Assembly: GCF_013408685.1 (NCBI RefSeq)
Contig: NZ_JACBZY010000001.1
Coordinates: 744,001 to 808,000 of the forward strand
Direction: 5' to 3'
Source of the DNA: Schumannella luteola
GTDB lineage: Bacteria; Actinomycetota; Actinomycetes; Actinomycetales; Microbacteriaceae
DNA length: 64,000 nucleotides
Made by a program: the position numbers and the translations under genes. Every line of letters starts with the position of its first letter. Position 1 is the first letter of the stretch. Shown piece by piece: positions 54,121 through 63,687 of this stretch. The notes beneath the pieces were generated by a model. It made no database searches. It was not told the origin of the DNA and saw only the letters and a program-made list of their open reading frames with translations.

Positions 54121-56474
54121 CCGCGCTCCTCGATCGCGGTGGCCGCGGGAGTCGCCGAAGCGGACCCTGCCCCGATATCCGACCCGGTCGGGTCGGACCC
54201 GACGCCGCCCTCACCGGGCTCCCCCGCCGGCGCGCGGTGCGCGTGCCGGTGCGACGGCCACCAGAACCGCTCCCCGAGCAGGAACGCGATCGCCGGCACG
54301 AGCAGGGTGCGCACCACGAGCGTGTCGAGCAGCACGCCGATGCAGACGATCGTGCCGATCTGTGCGAGCGCGACGACCGGCAGCACCCCGAGCACGACGA
54401 ACACGGCCGCGAGCAGGATGCCGGCGCTCGTGATCACGCCGCCGGTGCGGGTGAGGGCTTCGCGCATCCCCTCCCGGGCGCCGAGGTGCACGCGCTCCTC
54501 GCGGGCGCGCGTCGCCAGGAAGATGTTGTAGTCGACACCGAGCGCGACCAGGAACAGGAAGCTGTAGAGCACGACGCTCGTGTCGAAGGCGGGGAAGCCG
54601 AGCACGTTCTGGAACAGCCAGTTGCCCGCGCCGAGGCTCGCCAGGTAGGTCGCGACGACGCTGAGGATGAGGATGATCGGCGCCACGAGCGAGCGCAGCA
54701 GGAGCAGCAGGATCAGGAACACGACCGCGAGGATCAGCGGGATGATCAGCCCCCGGTCGCTCGCGGCGGCGGTCTCCTGGTCGAGGGCGTTCGCGTCGAT
54801 GCCGCCGACGAGGGTGTCGCGCAGGTCGCCGTCCGCGTCGGCGTAGGCGCTGCGCAGCGCGCGGACCCCGTCGAAGACCTCCGCGCTCTGCGGGTCGCCG
54901 GCGAGGCTGACGTCGATGCGGGTGTAGCCCTCGGCGCTGTCGCCGGGCCGCGCCGAGTCGACGCCGTCGACGCTCGTCGCGAGCTCGGCCGCCTCCTCGG
55001 CGACGGCGTCCTTGGCGAGCACGGTCGCCTGGCCGCTGCCCTGATCGAAGTGCGCGCTGAGGATCCACTCGCCCTGCACCGACTCGGGTTCGCCGATGAG
55101 CTTGCCGGTCTGCGTGAGTCCGATGCGCGAGCCGAGCAGGCCGAGCGCGAGGAAGGCGACGAGCAGCACCGCGATGCCGGCGACCGCGGCCGGGCGGTGG
55201 GCGACGGCGCGGCCGATGCGCGCCCAGACGGTGTGGCCGGCATCGGCGCGGGCGGGCGGGGCGGATGCGCCGGGCGCGACAGCCGCGCCGGACGCAGTGA
55301 GGGTGGACGCGGCCCCCGGATCCGGACTGGAGGTGACCGGCTCTGCGGTGCCCGCGCCCGCCTCCGCCGCCCCCGCGTGCTGCGGCGCGAACCGCGGGAT
55401 GAACGGCCAGAACAGCCCGCGTCGGCAGACGACGAGCGCCGCCGGCAGCACGAGCAGCGTCATGGCGAGCGCGATCGCGATGCCGATCGCGCAGGCGATG
55501 CCGAGGGCGCGGTTGCCGGCGAGCGAGGCGAACAGCAGCATGAGCAGGCTCAGCGCGACAGTGCTGCCCGAGGCGAGGATCGCCGGTCCGGCGCTCGAGA
55601 CCGCGGTGCGCATCGCGACGCGCGGATCGGGTTCGATCAGCAGCTCCTCGCGGTAGCGGGCGATGAGCAGCAGGGCGTAGTTGGTGCCGGCGCCGAAGAC
55701 GAGCACCGACAGGATGCCGAGGATCGACGCATCCACGGGGATGTCGAACTGCTTCGCGACGGCCGCGACGACGAATCGGGCGAGCCCGTCGCCGAGCGCG
55801 ACGACGGTGAGCGGCACGAGCCAGAGCACGGGGCTGCGGTAGGTGATGATCAGCAGCAGCGCGACCACCCCGGCGGTGATGAGCAGCAGACGCAGGTCGG
55901 CGCCGGCGAAGGAGTTCGCGGTGTCGGCCTGGAAGCCGACGGGGCCGGTGAGCCAGACGCGGAGCCCGTCGGGCAGGTCGGCGCGCGCGATGTCGCGCAG
56001 CTCGGCGGCCTGGTCGACCACGCCGTCGGTGGTGCTCTCGCCGTCGACCGGGACCACGATCAGCGCGGCGGATCCGTCGTCGCTGATCTGCGGGCGCACG
56101 GCCTGCGGCGTCGTCGACTTCTCGGCGAGGGCGGCGGCACGGTCGGCGATCGCCGTCTGCTCATCAGAAGTGAGCTTCGGCAGCGGCACCAGGCTGGCGG
56201 AGCTGCTCGGCCCGCCGCCGTTCGACGACGAGTCGGACACGGCGGCGCCGTGCGCGAAGACCACGAGCGCAGCGGAGCGATCCGCGTCGGGGAACTCCTT
56301 CAGCAGCGCGGTGACCTTCGACGACTCGGCCGAGTCGGGGGCCGCCATCGACGGCGCCGTCTCGCCCGACGACTTCGGCAGCAGGCCGAAGAGGGCGCCG
56401 AGCACGACCAGCGAGACGATCAGCACGATCACCGAGCTGACCTTGCCGGTCTGCAGGCGGGCGAGGGTGCGCAT
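54117..56474 (-). CDS. MMPL/RND family transporter
   Basis: This 785-aa protein has 11-12 membrane helices in two halves with a large periplasmic loop after helix 1 (about 35-180) and a second loop (about 460-550). MMPL signatures include ILSVLVFGAGTNYALLLIARYREEL and VALGVDYNIFLATRAREE. It probably exports a lipid or other hydrophobic compound. The Gly/Ala-rich linker (about 370-410) precedes the second half. AAGGAG precedes the ATG. The stop overlaps the chitosanase gene start, so the two were probably co-transcribed. Confidence 0.92.
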   Translation of the reverse strand: MRTLARLQTGKVSSVIVLIVSLVVLGALFGLLPKSSGETAPSMAAPDSAESSKVTALLKEFPDADRSAALVVFAHGAAVSDSSSNGGGPSSSASLVPLPKLTSDEQTAIADRAAALAEKSTTPQAVRPQISDDGSAALIVVPVDGESTTDGVVDQAAELRDIARADLPDGLRVWLTGPVGFQADTANSFAGADLRLLLITAGVVALLLIITYRSPVLWLVPLTVVALGDGLARFVVAAVAKQFDIPVDASILGILSVLVFGAGTNYALLLIARYREELLIEPDPRVAMRTAVSSAGPAILASGSTVALSLLMLLFASLAGNRALGIACAIGIAIALAMTLLVLPAALVVCRRGLFWPFIPRFAPQHAGAAEAGAGTAEPVTSSPDPGAASTLTASGAAVAPGASAPPARADAGHTVWARIGRAVAHRPAAVAGIAVLLVAFLALGLLGSRIGLTQTGKLIGEPESVQGEWILSAHFDQGSGQATVLAKDAVAEEAAELATSVDGVDSARPGDSAEGYTRIDVSLAGDPQSAEVFDGVRALRSAYADADGDLRDTLVGGIDANALDQETAAASDRGLIIPLILAVVFLILLLLLRSLVAPIILILSVVATYLASLGAGNWLFQNVLGFPAFDTSVVLYSFLFLVALGVDYNIFLATRAREERVHLGAREGMREALTRTGGVITSAGILLAAVFVVLGVLPVVALAQIGTIVCIGVLLDTLVVRTLLVPAIAFLLGERFWWPSHRHAHRAPAGEPGEGGVGSDPTGSDIGAGSASATPAATAIEERG

Positions 56475-56650
56475 CCGGTGCTCCTTCCGACGCGATCGGC
56501 GGGGGCGAGGATGCGGGCTGCGGGGGCAGCCGGAGGTGCGGCCGGTGCGTCACCTCATCCTGGCGTGACCTCGCCGCGAGAGCGCCGCGACCCGGCGTGC
56601 GCTCAGCAGGGGCGTCCGCGCGACGCGACCGGGACCATGCCCGGAGACGA

Positions 56651-56691
56651 CGGATGCGGCGCACCCCGTGTCGAGGAGAGCGCCGCATCCG
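56651..56691 (-). terminator. Possible terminator after the small wall-repeat gene
   Basis: A 12-bp stem, CGGATGCGGCGC (56651-56662) with GCGCCGCATCCG (56680-56691), lies 19 bp after the 56710 stop on the minus strand. A T tract is absent, so it may act only as a strong hairpin. The 56475-56709 gap has nothing else I recognise. Confidence 0.45.
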
Positions 56692-56709
56692 CCGCGGATC
56701 GGGGAGCGA

Positions 56710-57354
56710 TCAGACGCCGGCCTTGACCGTGTAGGTCGTGCTGCCGGCCGACTTGCCCTTGCCGGTGGCGCTGAACTTCAGCGTGTAGGTGCCGGCCTTG
56801 CTGAAGACCCACTTGGCGTGCTGGTGGAACGCCTCGTCGGCGGTGCCGGTGATGGTGAAGGTGTGGCTCGAGCCCGCCGCGCCGTACCAGGCGGCTCCTC
56901 CCTGGGTCACGGCGACCGTGCCGGTTCCGGTCACGCCGGCGGCCGGCGCGAAGGTGACCGAGTCGAGCTTGATCGTGACGGCGTCACCGGCGACGAAGCC
57001 GACCGAGCGCAGGCTCTCGTCGCCCGAGAAGCCGGCGAAGGGCACGCCGCGCGAGGCCGCCTCGGCGCTCGACTCGGGCAGGATGTAGCCGGTTCCGCTG
57101 GCGCCCGAGGTCGAGGGCACCTTGAGCGTGTAGGTGCTCGCGGCGACCCACGCGGTGTCTTCGTAGTTGCTGCCGAGCTTGAGCGCGCTCGCGCCGTTCG
57201 CCGCGACGGAGACGTAGTCGACGTGACCCGAGCTGAGGTCGGCGGCGGAGGCGCTGCTCGTGACGGCGCCGAAGGTGAGCGCGAGGGTCGCGGCGGCGAT
57301 CGCGGTGGCGAGGCCGGCGCGGCGGCTGCGGACGGGGGAGGTGCTGAGGGACAT
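56710..57354 (-). CDS. Secreted actinobacterial wall-repeat (anchored-repeat) protein, short
   Basis: This 214-aa protein has a signal peptide (about 1-37, ending SSASAADL), then the repeat found in choice-of-anchor M surface proteins: the opening GHVDYVSV and the closing HQHAKWVFSKAGTYTLKFSATGKGK (about 178-202). It has no membrane tail or sortase motif. It is divergent to the large surface protein of the same family across a 273-bp gap with Zur-like sites, so it is probably part of the same metal-responsive locus. AGGAAGA precedes the ATG. Confidence 0.85.
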   Translation of the reverse strand: MSLSTSPVRSRRAGLATAIAAATLALTFGAVTSSASAADLSSGHVDYVSVAANGASALKLGSNYEDTAWVAASTYTLKVPSTSGASGTGYILPESSAEAASRGVPFAGFSGDESLRSVGFVAGDAVTIKLDSVTFAPAAGVTGTGTVAVTQGGAAWYGAAGSSHTFTITGTADEAFHQHAKWVFSKAGTYTLKFSATGKGKSAGSTTYTVKAGV

Positions 57355-57395
57355 GCGGTTCTTCCTGTCGGTGATCGGAGGGATACGAGCTCGGC

Positions 57396-57418
57396 TTATT
57401 GAAAGTCGTTCTCGATAA
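57396..57418. promoter_or_regulatory. Candidate Zur/Fur-type operator 1
   Basis: A 23-bp imperfect palindrome with TTAT...ATAA arms and the core GAAAGTCGTTCTC, comparable to actinobacterial Zur boxes (TGAAAATGATTTTCA type). It lies 42 bp upstream of the small wall-repeat gene start. Confidence 0.5.
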
Positions 57419-57492
57419 GACGGAAGCTAGGGGATGTGCGGACCGCGTGTCCAGTCGCGCGCGGACGCACCGACATGATTCGCAATCTGTCA

Positions 57493-57510
57493 TGGGAATC
57501 GTTATCGTTA
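57493..57510. promoter_or_regulatory. Candidate Zur/Fur-type operator 2
   Basis: TGGGAATCGTTATCGTTA has the AATCGTTATC core of Zur/Fur boxes. It lies 118 bp upstream of the large surface protein start, in the same divergent region as operator 1. The palindrome is weak. Confidence 0.4.
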
Positions 57511-57627
57511 ACCGGAATGCGAGCCGCCCTCCGGTGGCGCCGCAGCTCCGTGAACGCGCGGCGCGCCCCTCTGCACCCGGCGGGCGCCGCCGTGGCGGGG
57601 CGCTCGACTCTCACTAGAAAGCCGTGG

Positions 57628-60600
57628 ATGTTCCGCGTCAACTCCTCCTCCGCGCTCGGTCGCACCGCGCTCGCCCGCACCGCGACGGCCGCCGTCGGCG
57701 GCGCCCTGGTCGCCGTGCTCGCCCTCGGAGCGCTGCCCGCCCAAGCCGCGACGGCATCCACGTCGCTCGAGGGCGCCGCGCTCATCGTGCTGGGCGGAAC
57801 GCCGGCGCAGCCCGCGCTGCTGACCGCGCCCACCGACCCGGACGCCGCGCCCGACGCGACGGGATCGGGCCACGGCCCGGCCGTCGATCCGGCGAGCGTC
57901 GTCTATCGGGCGACGACCGCGTCCCCCGCGACCGTCGCCCTCGACCCGGGCGCGCTGCCCGAGGGATCGACGGCGCAGCTCGAGCTGGCGCTCGCTGAGG
58001 GTCCCGACGGCGGGGCGGCGACCCTCCCCGCACACGACGACGGCAGCGCCGTGTGGGCGAGCGGCACCGACGTCGCGGCCCCGATCGCTCTGCCGGCCGG
58101 CTCGCCGCGCCTCCTCGACGCGGTGTTCAGCGTCGCCGGGTCGTACCGGATCACGGTGGTCGGCAGCGTGACCGACGCGAGCGGCGCAGTCGTCACGACG
58201 GCGCCCGCCGACTACCGCATCGACGTCGTCGACGCCGAGCCGGCACCGGACCCCGCGGGCGACCCGGGCGCCGGCGAGCAGGCGGGTGACGAGCCGGGCG
58301 GCGACGACCAGACCGACCCCGCCGAGACCGACCCCGCCGAGACCGACCCTGCCGAGGGCGACGAGACCTCTGCCCCCGCCGCGCCGTCCGCCCCCGGCCG
58401 CACCGCATCCGGCCTGGATGTCATCGGGTCCGACACCGGTCAGACCCGCGTCGGTCTCTACGCGGCCTACCGCAAGAGCGGCGAGGCCGACAGCGAGGTC
58501 TGGGGCCGCTACTCGACCGCCGGCTCCTTCGAGCCGGTGCTCGTCGACCGCGGCGAGGTCGACGAGAGCGTCCGCACCCCCTACGCGGCGGCGTCGACGA
58601 TCCTGCACCTCGGCGACACCGAGAAGACCGACACCGGGTGGAGCTCGGTCGACGAGTACGCCGAGGTGCCCGGTCTGGTGCTGCAGATCGGCGATAACGA
58701 CAGCGGCGTCGGCAGCCAGCTCAACTCCGACTTCCGCGGCGACTCGACCGACCGCGCGCGCTGGACGCTCAGCGCCTTCAGCGGGCCGGCGGGCGGCCGA
58801 CTCACCGTCGAGCGTTTCGGCGCCGTCGCCTGGGACAGCTCCACGCTCGCCTCGGCCGGGTCGAGCGAGATCAGCGTCTCGCCCCTCGCCGGTTCCGGCG
58901 TGACGGTCGCGGTCACCGAGCCCGGGCGCTACTGCCTCACCACCCGCGTCGCCGCGAAGTCGAAGTCGGCCGGCTCGCTGCCCATCCAGTTCCGCACCTT
59001 CACGATCTGGGCCGGCGACATCCCCGCGGATGCGACCGCCTGCGACCAGGTCGGCGCCCCCGGCGTCGGCGGTGGCGGCACGACCCCGCCGAAGCCGGTT
59101 CAGGTAGTGGATGCCGGGCACACGGATCTGCGGGTCGGCATCACCCTCGCCGACGACGGCTCGCAGCGCTTCGCCTGGGGTCGCGACGGCGTGCTGCAGC
59201 CGGTGGGCGACTTCCTGTTCTCGCGCACTCCCCCGCCGGTCACGATCCCGGCTCCGGCCGGCACGAGCGACTTCACCGGCATCGGCCCGGTCGGTTCGCC
59301 GTACTGGTACTTCCCCACGACGTCATCGAGCGACGGCGCGGACGCGCCGAACTACCTGTGGCCCGGCTTCAGCACCGAGTCGATCGCGGCCGGCGACATC
59401 CGGGGCGATGTGAACATCCGGCTCAACGGCTTCAGCCTCAACGGCGTCGCCCAGCCGGAGGGCGTGAACGTGGGGCTGCTGCAGGGCTCGAACACCGAGA
59501 GCCGCGGCGCCACCCAGCTGAACACGCGTCTCGGCTACCCGACGACGTTCCGCATCGGCGCCTTCGTGCACACCCATCCGATGTGGTGGTTCACGGCCGA
59601 GGGCCGCTACTGCCTGAATCTGACCTCGAACGTGACCCTGCGCGATGGCACGGTGGCGACGGCGGATGCGCTGGTCACCTTCCTGGTCGGCGACAGCGCC
59701 GCCGCCGGTGCGGCCACCGCCACCACCTGCGAGCGGGAGACGCCGCGCGAGAGCTGGCCGGTCGGCGACCGCGGCGACCGCAGCGGCGCGAGCGCAGAGC
59801 GCTACCGGCTGACCAGCGCGGCCGACGGCGAGCTGCAGGCGCGCCTCGACGACGACGGGCAGCTGAGCGACGCGGTCGTCACCGGCGTCGGCAGCGCGTC
59901 GCGTCACGAGTCCGGCCACGGCGTCGTCGCCCTCGATGAGCCCGGCGCGGGCCAGAGCCTCACCTCCGCCGCGCTCGGCCTCTCGACCGAGCGGCTGCCC
60001 GAGGGCGCGATCTCCGGCCCGGTCACCCTGCACCTCGACGGGGTGAGCGGACCGGGCAGGCTGACCCTGCATCCGAACCAGTCCGCCGGCACGCCGCTGC
60101 TCGGCGGCGGTGCGGCGGGCCTCGACCTCGGCACCCCGGCGCGGCAGCGCAGTCCGTACTGGAACGCGACCAAGCCCGGCGTCTACTGCGCGACCGTGCA
60201 CTGGAGCGCCACCGGCGCCGACGGCAGCGCGCTGCGCTCCCCCGCCACCGAGCTGACCTTCGTCGCGGGGCTCGGCGCCGATGCGGGCGCGGTCACTCCG
60301 TGCGCTGACGGCGGCGAGCCGGGCGATCTGCCCGATGGCTCCGGCGGCGGAAGCGACCCTGTCGGCCCGATCTCGAGCGAGCAGATCTACGTGCCCAACC
60401 ACACCCGCACCGCGAGCGGCGCCGTGATCGTCAACGACGGGCACGTGGATGTGGCGAGCACGCTGGGCGCGTCTGCGGGCGGGTCTGGCGGCGCCCGGCT
60501 GCAGACCTGGCTCAAGGACAGCAGCGACGGCGTCTCTGTCGTGCAGCGTCCGATCGCCGGCAGCGCCTCGGCGGCCGAGGCGCGCGCCGCCGAGTCCGCC

Positions 60601-62061
60601 GACGCGGCGGGCGTCGTGCTGCAGCTGCTGCCCGAGTCGGCGGCGACGGTGCCCGCGAACCCGGCGTACTCCTTCCTCGGAGCACCCGGCAGCCGGGTCT
60701 GGCAGGTCGACCAGACCCAGCGATCCGGACTGATCTGGCCCGGATGGTCGACCGAGGCGATCGATCCCGCGGCCACTCAGGGCGGGGTGTCGTGGACGCT
60801 CAACGCGGCCGACGGCCCCGGCCGGTTCGCGCTCTACCAGGACAGCTCGGTGCCCGGCGGAGCCCCCGAACTGCGCCTGCGCAGCGGCGACGCCGGTCAC
60901 AGCTCGTTCGTGATCCCGAAGTCGACGCACGCGCACGGCTACTGGGCCTTCGGCTCCGAGGGCTCGTACTGCCTGGCCTTCACCCGCTCGACGACCCTCG
61001 TCGATGGCGCGAACGTGAAGGACGACTTCGTGCTCGCCGTCGCGGTCGGCGCGGTGGATGTTCGCAAGGTCGATCCGGCTGGCTGCTTCAACGGGTCGGT
61101 GCCCGACGGCGCGAACTCGGGCGTGACTCCCGACTCCGTCGGCGACGCCGCGTCGACCGCCGCGCGTGCCGCGGCGTCGGGCGCGTGCCGGGTCGCCGCG
61201 GGCGGCGGTGTCGTCATCTCGGCCGGCCACGTCGACTTCGGCACCCGCCTCGTCGACGGCCGACTGCGCTCGCAGATCAAGGACGGCTCGAGCGCGACCG
61301 TCGCCTGGCGCGAGCCCAGCCAGACCGTCGTCTGGGTGAAGCCGCAGGCGAAGATCACCTCGCCCGGCGGCGCCGTCGCGAGCCTGCTCGGGCCCGCCGG
61401 CGCCTCCGCCTGGCAGATCCCGCAGACGCAGCAGGCCGGTGTGGTCTGGCTCGGCTGGAACACCGAGTCGCTCGCCGGCACCGCCGTCGCCTCGCCGGTG
61501 AACTGGCGGCTGGATGCGGTGTCGGGCCCCGGCTCAGTCGGCATCTACGAGCTCGGCAGCTTCGGGTCGATCACGCCGGTGCTGACGAAGGGCGGCAGCT
61601 ACAGCATCCCGCTCGGCGTGCACGCGCACGGAAACTGGGCGTTCACGGCCGAGGGTGTCTACCGGCTGGCCTTCACGCAATCGGCGACCCTCGGCGACGG
61701 ACGCACCGTGAGCGACCGGCAGACGCTGACGATCGCGGTCGGCGAGGTCGATCCGGCGACGGCGCTCGGGGGCGGCACTGCGGGCACGGCCGCCGACGCG
61801 CCCGCGCCCGGATGCGGACCCGCCTCGGGTGCGGCCGGCGCGGCCGCCGATGCGGCGTCGGGCGACGACAGCGCGACCGTGTTCGCGAAACCGCGGGGCG
61901 CCGAGAAGGCCGCCGCCGACCTCACGGCCGGCGAGCAGGGCATGGCGCTCTGGCTGCTGATCCTGCTCATCGCGGGAGGCGTGCTCGTGCTGGGCGCCGC
62001 GGCGACGGGCGGGGTGCTCTACCTGCGGCACGTGCGCGCTCAGGTGCCGCATGCGACCTGA
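57628..62061 (+). CDS. Giant anchored-repeat surface protein of a metal ABC uptake locus
   Basis: This 1477-aa protein has a signal peptide (MFRVNSSSALGRTALARTA, cleavage after ALPAQAA), an N-terminal Ig-like region and at least five wall-repeat modules beginning near residues 265, 493, 725, 932 and 1194. Modules have openings such as AGHTDLRVGI, DGHVDVAS and AGHVDFGT and closings such as HPMWWFTAEGRYCLNLTS, HAHGYWAFGSEGSYCLAF and HAHGNWAFTAEGVYRLAF. A C-terminal transmembrane helix (about 1438-1460) and basic tail anchor it. A TDPAE triplet repeat lies near residues 228-243. It matches the wall protein that accompanies anchored-repeat ABC transporters. ATG at 57628 is used; a longer frame upstream lacks a signal peptide at its start. 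Confidence 0.87.
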   Translation: MFRVNSSSALGRTALARTATAAVGGALVAVLALGALPAQAATASTSLEGAALIVLGGTPAQPALLTAPTDPDAAPDATGSGHGPAVDPASVVYRATTASPATVALDPGALPEGSTAQLELALAEGPDGGAATLPAHDDGSAVWASGTDVAAPIALPAGSPRLLDAVFSVAGSYRITVVGSVTDASGAVVTTAPADYRIDVVDAEPAPDPAGDPGAGEQAGDEPGGDDQTDPAETDPAETDPAEGDETSAPAAPSAPGRTASGLDVIGSDTGQTRVGLYAAYRKSGEADSEVWGRYSTAGSFEPVLVDRGEVDESVRTPYAAASTILHLGDTEKTDTGWSSVDEYAEVPGLVLQIGDNDSGVGSQLNSDFRGDSTDRARWTLSAFSGPAGGRLTVERFGAVAWDSSTLASAGSSEISVSPLAGSGVTVAVTEPGRYCLTTRVAAKSKSAGSLPIQFRTFTIWAGDIPADATACDQVGAPGVGGGGTTPPKPVQVVDAGHTDLRVGITLADDGSQRFAWGRDGVLQPVGDFLFSRTPPPVTIPAPAGTSDFTGIGPVGSPYWYFPTTSSSDGADAPNYLWPGFSTESIAAGDIRGDVNIRLNGFSLNGVAQPEGVNVGLLQGSNTESRGATQLNTRLGYPTTFRIGAFVHTHPMWWFTAEGRYCLNLTSNVTLRDGTVATADALVTFLVGDSAAAGAATATTCERETPRESWPVGDRGDRSGASAERYRLTSAADGELQARLDDDGQLSDAVVTGVGSASRHESGHGVVALDEPGAGQSLTSAALGLSTERLPEGAISGPVTLHLDGVSGPGRLTLHPNQSAGTPLLGGGAAGLDLGTPARQRSPYWNATKPGVYCATVHWSATGADGSALRSPATELTFVAGLGADAGAVTPCADGGEPGDLPDGSGGGSDPVGPISSEQIYVPNHTRTASGAVIVNDGHVDVASTLGASAGGSGGARLQTWLKDSSDGVSVVQRPIAGSASAAEARAAESADAAGVVLQLLPESAATVPANPAYSFLGAPGSRVWQVDQTQRSGLIWPGWSTEAIDPAATQGGVSWTLNAADGPGRFALYQDSSVPGGAPELRLRSGDAGHSSFVIPKSTHAHGYWAFGSEGSYCLAFTRSTTLVDGANVKDDFVLAVAVGAVDVRKVDPAGCFNGSVPDGANSGVTPDSVGDAASTAARAAASGACRVAAGGGVVISAGHVDFGTRLVDGRLRSQIKDGSSATVAWREPSQTVVWVKPQAKITSPGGAVASLLGPAGASAWQIPQTQQAGVVWLGWNTESLAGTAVASPVNWRLDAVSGPGSVGIYELGSFGSITPVLTKGGSYSIPLGVHAHGNWAFTAEGVYRLAFTQSATLGDGRTVSDRQTLTIAVGEVDPATALGGGTAGTAADAPAPGCGPASGAAGAAADAASGDDSATVFAKPRGAEKAAADLTAGEQGMALWLLILLIAGGVLVLGAAATGGVLYLRHVRAQVPHAT
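58311..58355 (+). repeat. Three 15-bp tandem repeats in the surface protein gene
   Basis: GACCGACCCCGCCGA is repeated three times (one C-to-T change in the third), encoding TDPAE units in a Pro/Asp/Glu-rich linker. Confidence 0.9.
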
Positions 62062-62065
62062 TCGG

Positions 62066-63673
62066 ATGCGCGCACTCCCTGACCGCCGTCGGTCGCACCG
62101 GGTGGCTCCCGGCGCGACCGCGGTGCTCGCCGCGGCCGCGACGCTCGCCCTGCTGACGGGATGCGCCACCGGCCCGGCGCTGAGCCCCGACGACGGGCGC
62201 CTGCAGGTCGTGACGACCAGCGGCATCCTGCGCGACCTGGTCGCCAACGTCGGCGGCGACCGCGTCACGGCGGCGTCGATCGTGCCTGACGAGGCCGACC
62301 CGCACAGCTACGAGCCGGGGCTGCGCGATGTGCGCGACGTCGTCTACGCCGACGTCGCCTTCAGCAACTACCTGCTGCTCGAAGAGCACAGCGTGATCAC
62401 GACGCTGGACGCGAACCTGCGCCCCGGCACCCCGAACATCTCGCTGGCCGAGGGCGCCGTGAAGTACGCGGCCGAGATCATCCCGCTGGTCGAGGACCTC
62501 TCGCTCGACACCGTCTGGCTCGGGCTGCGCGCGCGCGGCGACGGCGCCGACCTCGGGGCGACCCGCGCGAGCGACGTGACGATCAGCGCGACGGCGGCCG
62601 CGGGTCCGGGCGAGGTGTTCGCCTACCTGACCGGATCGTTCGGCGAGGCCGACCGCTTCATCGACTCGGCCGACGGATTCGACGCCGCCGACGGCTACCG
62701 CGACGACACCGTGACCCTGCCTGCCGACGCGCACACCCACATGTCGTGGGTGTTCACGAAGCCGGGCGTCTACACGCTCACGCTGCAGGCGGCGCTGCGC
62801 GCCACATCCACCTCGAAGCCGGTGCCGCTCGGCAGCGGCACCTATGTCTTCGCGGTGGGCGTCGATCCGCAGCGGGCGGCGAAGAAGGCCGGCATCGACG
62901 ACCCGGTCGTGCTCGACCAGGGTCACGCTGACCTCACCGTCGATCTCGAGGCCCGCGGCATGACCACTCTCTACGACCCGACCGGCGGAGGGGATGCGAC
63001 GCAGCGGCGGTACGACCCGGCGCGCGTCGTGATCTCCGTGCCGAACGCGGCGATCAGCGAGGTGCCCGCCGGGCGGCAGTTCGGCTTCCTCGGTCGCGCC
63101 GGATCGCAGGTCTACCAGCTGCCGCAGGCCGTGCTCGGCAAGCACGTGCACGGCGAGATCGACCCGCACCTCTGGCAGAACGTGCGCAACGTGATCGCCT
63201 ACACGAAGCTCATCCGCGACACGCTCGTCGAGCGCGACCCCGCCGGCGCGAGCGTCTACCGGGCGAATGCCGACCGGTATATCGGCCAGCTCGAGCAGGT
63301 CGACGACGAGCTGCGCGCGACCGTGGCCGCGATCCCGTCTGCTCATCGCCAGCTCGTCACCACGCATGACGCCTTCGGCTACCTCGCCGCCGCCTACGGG
63401 CTGAAGGTCGCCGGCTTCGTCACGCCGAATCCGGCGACCGAGCCCTCGCCGCGCGACATCGCCAAGCTCACCACCACGGTCAAGAACCTCGACGTGCCGG
63501 CCGTCTTCCTCGAGCCGAACCTCGCGTCGCGCTCCTCGACGCTGACCGAGATCGCGGCACGCAACGACATCCGCGTCTGCCGCATCTATGGAGACAGCTT
63601 CGGCCCGGATGCCCGCACCTACCTGCAGATGATGCGCTTCAATGCGCGCACACTCGCCGACTGCCTCGGCTGA
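62066..63673 (+). CDS. Metal-binding ABC lipoprotein with internal wall-repeat domain (anchored-repeat SBP)
   Basis: This 535-aa lipoprotein has a signal with lipobox LLTGC. The ZnuA/cluster A-I fold is split. The N-terminal half has VTTSGILRDLVANVGGD and EADPHSYEPG. A wall-repeat domain (about residues 150-260) follows with DTVWLGLRAR and HTHMSWVFTKPGVYTLTLQAAL. The C-terminal half has GKHVHGEIDPHLWQN, QLVTTHDAFGYLAAAYGL and IYGDSFG. The His residues fit Zn or Mn binding. The start could be 62051, which overlaps the surface protein gene by 11 bp; 62066 avoids the overlap. It is the substrate-binding partner of the surface protein's transporter; permease and ATPase genes are probably beyond the right edge. 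Confidence 0.88.
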   Translation: MRALPDRRRSHRVAPGATAVLAAAATLALLTGCATGPALSPDDGRLQVVTTSGILRDLVANVGGDRVTAASIVPDEADPHSYEPGLRDVRDVVYADVAFSNYLLLEEHSVITTLDANLRPGTPNISLAEGAVKYAAEIIPLVEDLSLDTVWLGLRARGDGADLGATRASDVTISATAAAGPGEVFAYLTGSFGEADRFIDSADGFDAADGYRDDTVTLPADAHTHMSWVFTKPGVYTLTLQAALRATSTSKPVPLGSGTYVFAVGVDPQRAAKKAGIDDPVVLDQGHADLTVDLEARGMTTLYDPTGGGDATQRRYDPARVVISVPNAAISEVPAGRQFGFLGRAGSQVYQLPQAVLGKHVHGEIDPHLWQNVRNVIAYTKLIRDTLVERDPAGASVYRANADRYIGQLEQVDDELRATVAAIPSAHRQLVTTHDAFGYLAAAYGLKVAGFVTPNPATEPSPRDIAKLTTTVKNLDVPAVFLEPNLASRSSTLTEIAARNDIRVCRIYGDSFGPDARTYLQMMRFNARTLADCLG

Positions 63674-63687
63674 ACGGAAGACCCGAC

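Noticed and set aside
53186-54214. 342-aa minus-strand frame overlapping the chitosanase
   Set aside because: Other-frame shadow; the GH46 motifs lie in the 53248-54120 frame.
54237-56726. 829-aa plus-strand frame antisense to the MMPL gene
   Set aside because: Composition-driven shadow without motifs; MMPL signatures are on the minus strand.
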